From Patescibacteria group bacterium (GTDB lineage: Bacteria; Patescibacteria; UBA1384; JAMDBS01), in the NCBI GenBank assembly GCA_023487325.1, contig JAMDBS010000086.1, positions 1 to 6,045 of the forward strand: DNA of 6,045 nucleotides, read 5' to 3'. Below, one piece after another: positions 4,816 through 6,045 of the stretch. Position 1 is the first letter of the stretch, and each line of letters opens with the position of its first letter. The notes beneath the pieces were generated by a model. That model was not told the DNA's origin and made no database searches. It worked only from the letters and a program-made list of their open reading frames with translations. The translations under genes and the position numbers were made by a program.

Positions 4816-5369
4816 TCAGGTGTATAAAAACCTTGGCGATACCTTAGAAAATCAGCTTGTTTAAATTTAGAAACAATTTCAACTGTACCAGCTGTTGAAC
4901 GACCAAGGGATGTGTCACCATAAAGCAAGTTCTTAGCTAAATCCTGGACATAACGTTGGGGCAGGTCTTGATACATATTTATCTCTTCGATAATTACACC
5001 TTTTTCCCGCTCGATTTCCTCCGATGCGAATTTGGAATTTAAAATCATATCACTTAAGATATCCAGAATCAAAGGAAAATGCGAAGCCTCGGCGCGAGCA
5101 AAATAAACGGTTTGTTCTTCGGAAGTAAAAGCGTTGTAATTGGCGCCAATGGAATCTAACTCTTTGGAAATATCTAAAGTAGTCGGGCGTTTTTTAGTGC
5201 CCTTAAAACACATGTGTTCGATAAAATGTGAAAGACCGTTTTGGTTTTTTTCTTCATAACGGCTACCTACACCCGTTTCCAAAATTAGCGATACGGCTTT
5301 TGTTTGCTGCATTGGCACGGTAATAATGCGTAAACCATTTGCCAAAACTGTTTTTTTGAAATTGATCAT
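4767..5369 (-). CDS. M16 zinc peptidase, N-terminal catalytic half (frame-disrupted)
   Basis: The visible frame gives 200 residues with the full inverzincin site: H48, E51 and H52 in NGLSHFIEHMCFKGT. The expected third zinc ligand is E128, in REKGVIIEEINMYQD, 76 residues after H52 as in the family. It also has the conserved FTSEEQTVYFARA segment. The frame runs into FYTPDNMVVVIAGAGVKKNG and stops, just where the C-terminal domain should begin. Full M16 peptidases need both domains to form the clam-shaped chamber, so this half alone would probably be inactive. ATG 5369 overlaps the TGA of the COG2426 gene (ATGA), and an AGGAG lies about 10 nt upstream, so its translation is coupled to that gene. 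Such proteins degrade small peptides or process substrates. Confidence 0.85.
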   Translation of the reverse strand: MINFKKTVLANGLRIITVPMQQTKAVSLILETGVGSRYEEKNQNGLSHFIEHMCFKGTKKRPTTLDISKELDSIGANYNAFTSEEQTVYFARAEASHFPLILDILSDMILNSKFASEEIEREKGVIIEEINMYQDLPQRYVQDLAKNLLYGDTSLGRSTAGTVEIVSKFKQADFLRYRQGFYTPDNMVVVIAGAGVKKNG

Positions 5370-5821
5370 ATTTTTATAACTCCTAAAGTTCCTAAGGTAA
5401 ATATTGCGGCGGCAATGATGGTACCGATAAAGATAAATAGCATTGCTTTGTTGATTTTGACACCAAAAATAAATGCCACTAGCGCCGCGGTCCAGACGCC
5501 GCCCAAAACCGGAATAGGAATAGCGGAAATTAAAACCAAAGCTAGTTCTTCATATTTTTCCATTTTTTTGGCGTGCTTAGAACGGGTACGTTCAAAAAGC
5601 CAAGTAAAGAATTTTTTGAACATCGGAAAATTTTTTGAAAGCCAGTCAGAGATTACACCCAAAAATAAGATTATTAAAAATGCCGAAAGCATGGTGCCTA
5701 TAATACCAAAAATGCATGCCTGCCACCAAGGGAGATTGTATTTCAAAATTGCGATCGGAATCGCACCTTTTAGTTCTATCACTGGCAGCATGGAAATTAA
5801 AACTGTTAATATTTGATGCAT
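5366..5821 (-). CDS. COG2426 / small multidrug export-like membrane protein
   Basis: A 151-residue protein of the PF06695 type. The hallmark SMLPVIELKGAIPIAI is at residues 10-25. A long hydrophobic segment follows (about 32-57), then a basic cytoplasmic loop (FERTRSKHAKKMEKYEE, about 76-92), the second signature ALVLISAIPIPVLGGVWTAALVAFIFG (about 92-118) and a last helix (125-149). The two Pro-containing hydrophobic hairpins resemble re-entrant loops. The family name comes from an old assignment; its substrate is not established, so I would not call it a drug pump. ATG 5821 has no SD but lies 12 nt after the PAP2 stop, so initiation is probably by coupling. Its TGA overlaps the M16 ATG, and the normal family length supports TGA as a true stop here. 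Confidence 0.88.
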   Translation of the reverse strand: MHQILTVLISMLPVIELKGAIPIAILKYNLPWWQACIFGIIGTMLSAFLIILFLGVISDWLSKNFPMFKKFFTWLFERTRSKHAKKMEKYEELALVLISAIPIPVLGGVWTAALVAFIFGVKINKAMLFIFIGTIIAAAIFTLGTLGVIKI

Positions 5822-5833
5822 AATGTTTAATGT

Positions 5834-6045
5834 TTAGGCTAAATATAATTTTCTTAAAAGTTTGATGATCGGTAAAAAAATGTATTTTTCAAACGGTTTG
5901 CTGATTAAATAAAATACATATGCCAAAATTACGCCGATAATCCAACCGCCCAAAATATCTGCTGGCCAATGCAAACCGCCAATAACTCGGGCAAAACAAA
6001 TAATAACTGTAAGTACTAAGGATATATATCCTAATTTATAATATT
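5834..6045 (-). CDS. PAP2-family membrane phosphatase, C-terminal part (runs off the window)
   Basis: The frame is open from the right edge to TAA 5834-5836, giving 69 visible residues. They contain the last PAP2 motif, ARVIGGLHWPADILGG, with the Arg, the catalytic His and the Asp of the SRxxxxxHxxxD pattern (Ala replaces the usual Ser). A membrane helix (WIIGVILAYVFYLI) and a short basic tail follow. The KxxxxxxRP and PSGH motifs should lie beyond 6045. Family members dephosphorylate lipid phosphates such as undecaprenyl pyrophosphate or phosphatidylglycerol phosphate; the substrate here cannot be told. A lipid-carrier role would suit the WecA/TagO-like gene elsewhere in the window. It is the most upstream visible gene of the minus-strand string. 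Confidence 0.88.
   Translation of the reverse strand, partial: YYKLGYISLVLTVIICFARVIGGLHWPADILGGWIIGVILAYVFYLISKPFEKYIFLPIIKLLRKLYLA

Noticed and set aside
5415..5816. 133-codon open frame on the plus strand
   Set aside because: It is antisense to the COG2426-type gene, whose family motifs are clear. It has no SD or domain and reads as a shadow of the hydrophobic coding sequence.
5822..5836. Tandem AATGTTT copies in the PAP2/COG2426 gap
   Set aside because: Two copies of a 7-base AT-rich word are too short to mean anything beyond chance or slippage.
1..6045. CRISPR array, tRNA, rRNA, insertion sequence or phage genes
   Set aside because: No regularly spaced repeats, cloverleaf, rRNA-like segments, transposase motifs or phage structural genes were seen on either strand.

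Overview
The window is AT-rich (by eye well under 40% G+C) and densely packed with short genes. The mix is a bacterial PH-domain membrane protein, a WecA/TagO/MraY-type transferase, two prepilin-like minor pilins, a nucleoside diphosphate kinase, an M16 zinc peptidase, a COG2426-type small membrane protein and a PAP2 phosphatase. This fits a Candidate Phyla Radiation (Patescibacteria, Parcubacteria-like) genome; that assignment is inference from gene style, since no marker gene is present. TGA acts as a normal stop at the end of the COG2426-type gene, which argues against the recoded-TGA lineages Absconditabacteria and Gracilibacteria.

Layout from right to left, following the dominant minus strand. 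(1) 6045-3619: a compact gene string, PAP2 phosphatase (5' end outside the window), COG2426 membrane protein, M16 peptidase and ndk. It has a 12-nt gap and a 4-nt ATGA overlap at its first two junctions. The M16 gene is split by a -1 frame disruption at an A5 run. (2) 3608-2202: a pilin-like unit with an extended -10 promoter inside the ndk/pilin gap, a leader of about 100 nt with several hairpins, then PilV-like and PilW-like prepilins, ending at a bidirectional terminator. (3) 1930-2203, plus strand: a self-contained unit with promoter, Shine-Dalgarno (SD), a 47-codon membrane microprotein and terminator. (4) 1936-117, minus strand: a WecA/TagO-like transferase that is apparently leaderless, a 31-codon single-helix membrane peptide, and a bPH protein, all tightly spaced. 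(5) 116-1: a near-consensus minus-strand promoter and SD in front of a gene that leaves the window after 11 codons.

Functionally the window is about the cell envelope. The WecA/TagO-like enzyme charges a polyprenyl-phosphate lipid for glycan synthesis, the PAP2 enzyme could recycle the lipid pyrophosphate, and the minor pilins would feed a type IV pilus or competence pseudopilus. Ndk supplies NTPs. I see no mobile element, CRISPR array, rRNA or tRNA and no obvious new multi-gene system. The points most worth a second look are the split M16 gene, the exact 28-bp repeat at the left edge, the overlapping divergent -35 boxes with a leaderless start, the hairpin leader before the pilin genes, and the two unlisted microprotein genes.
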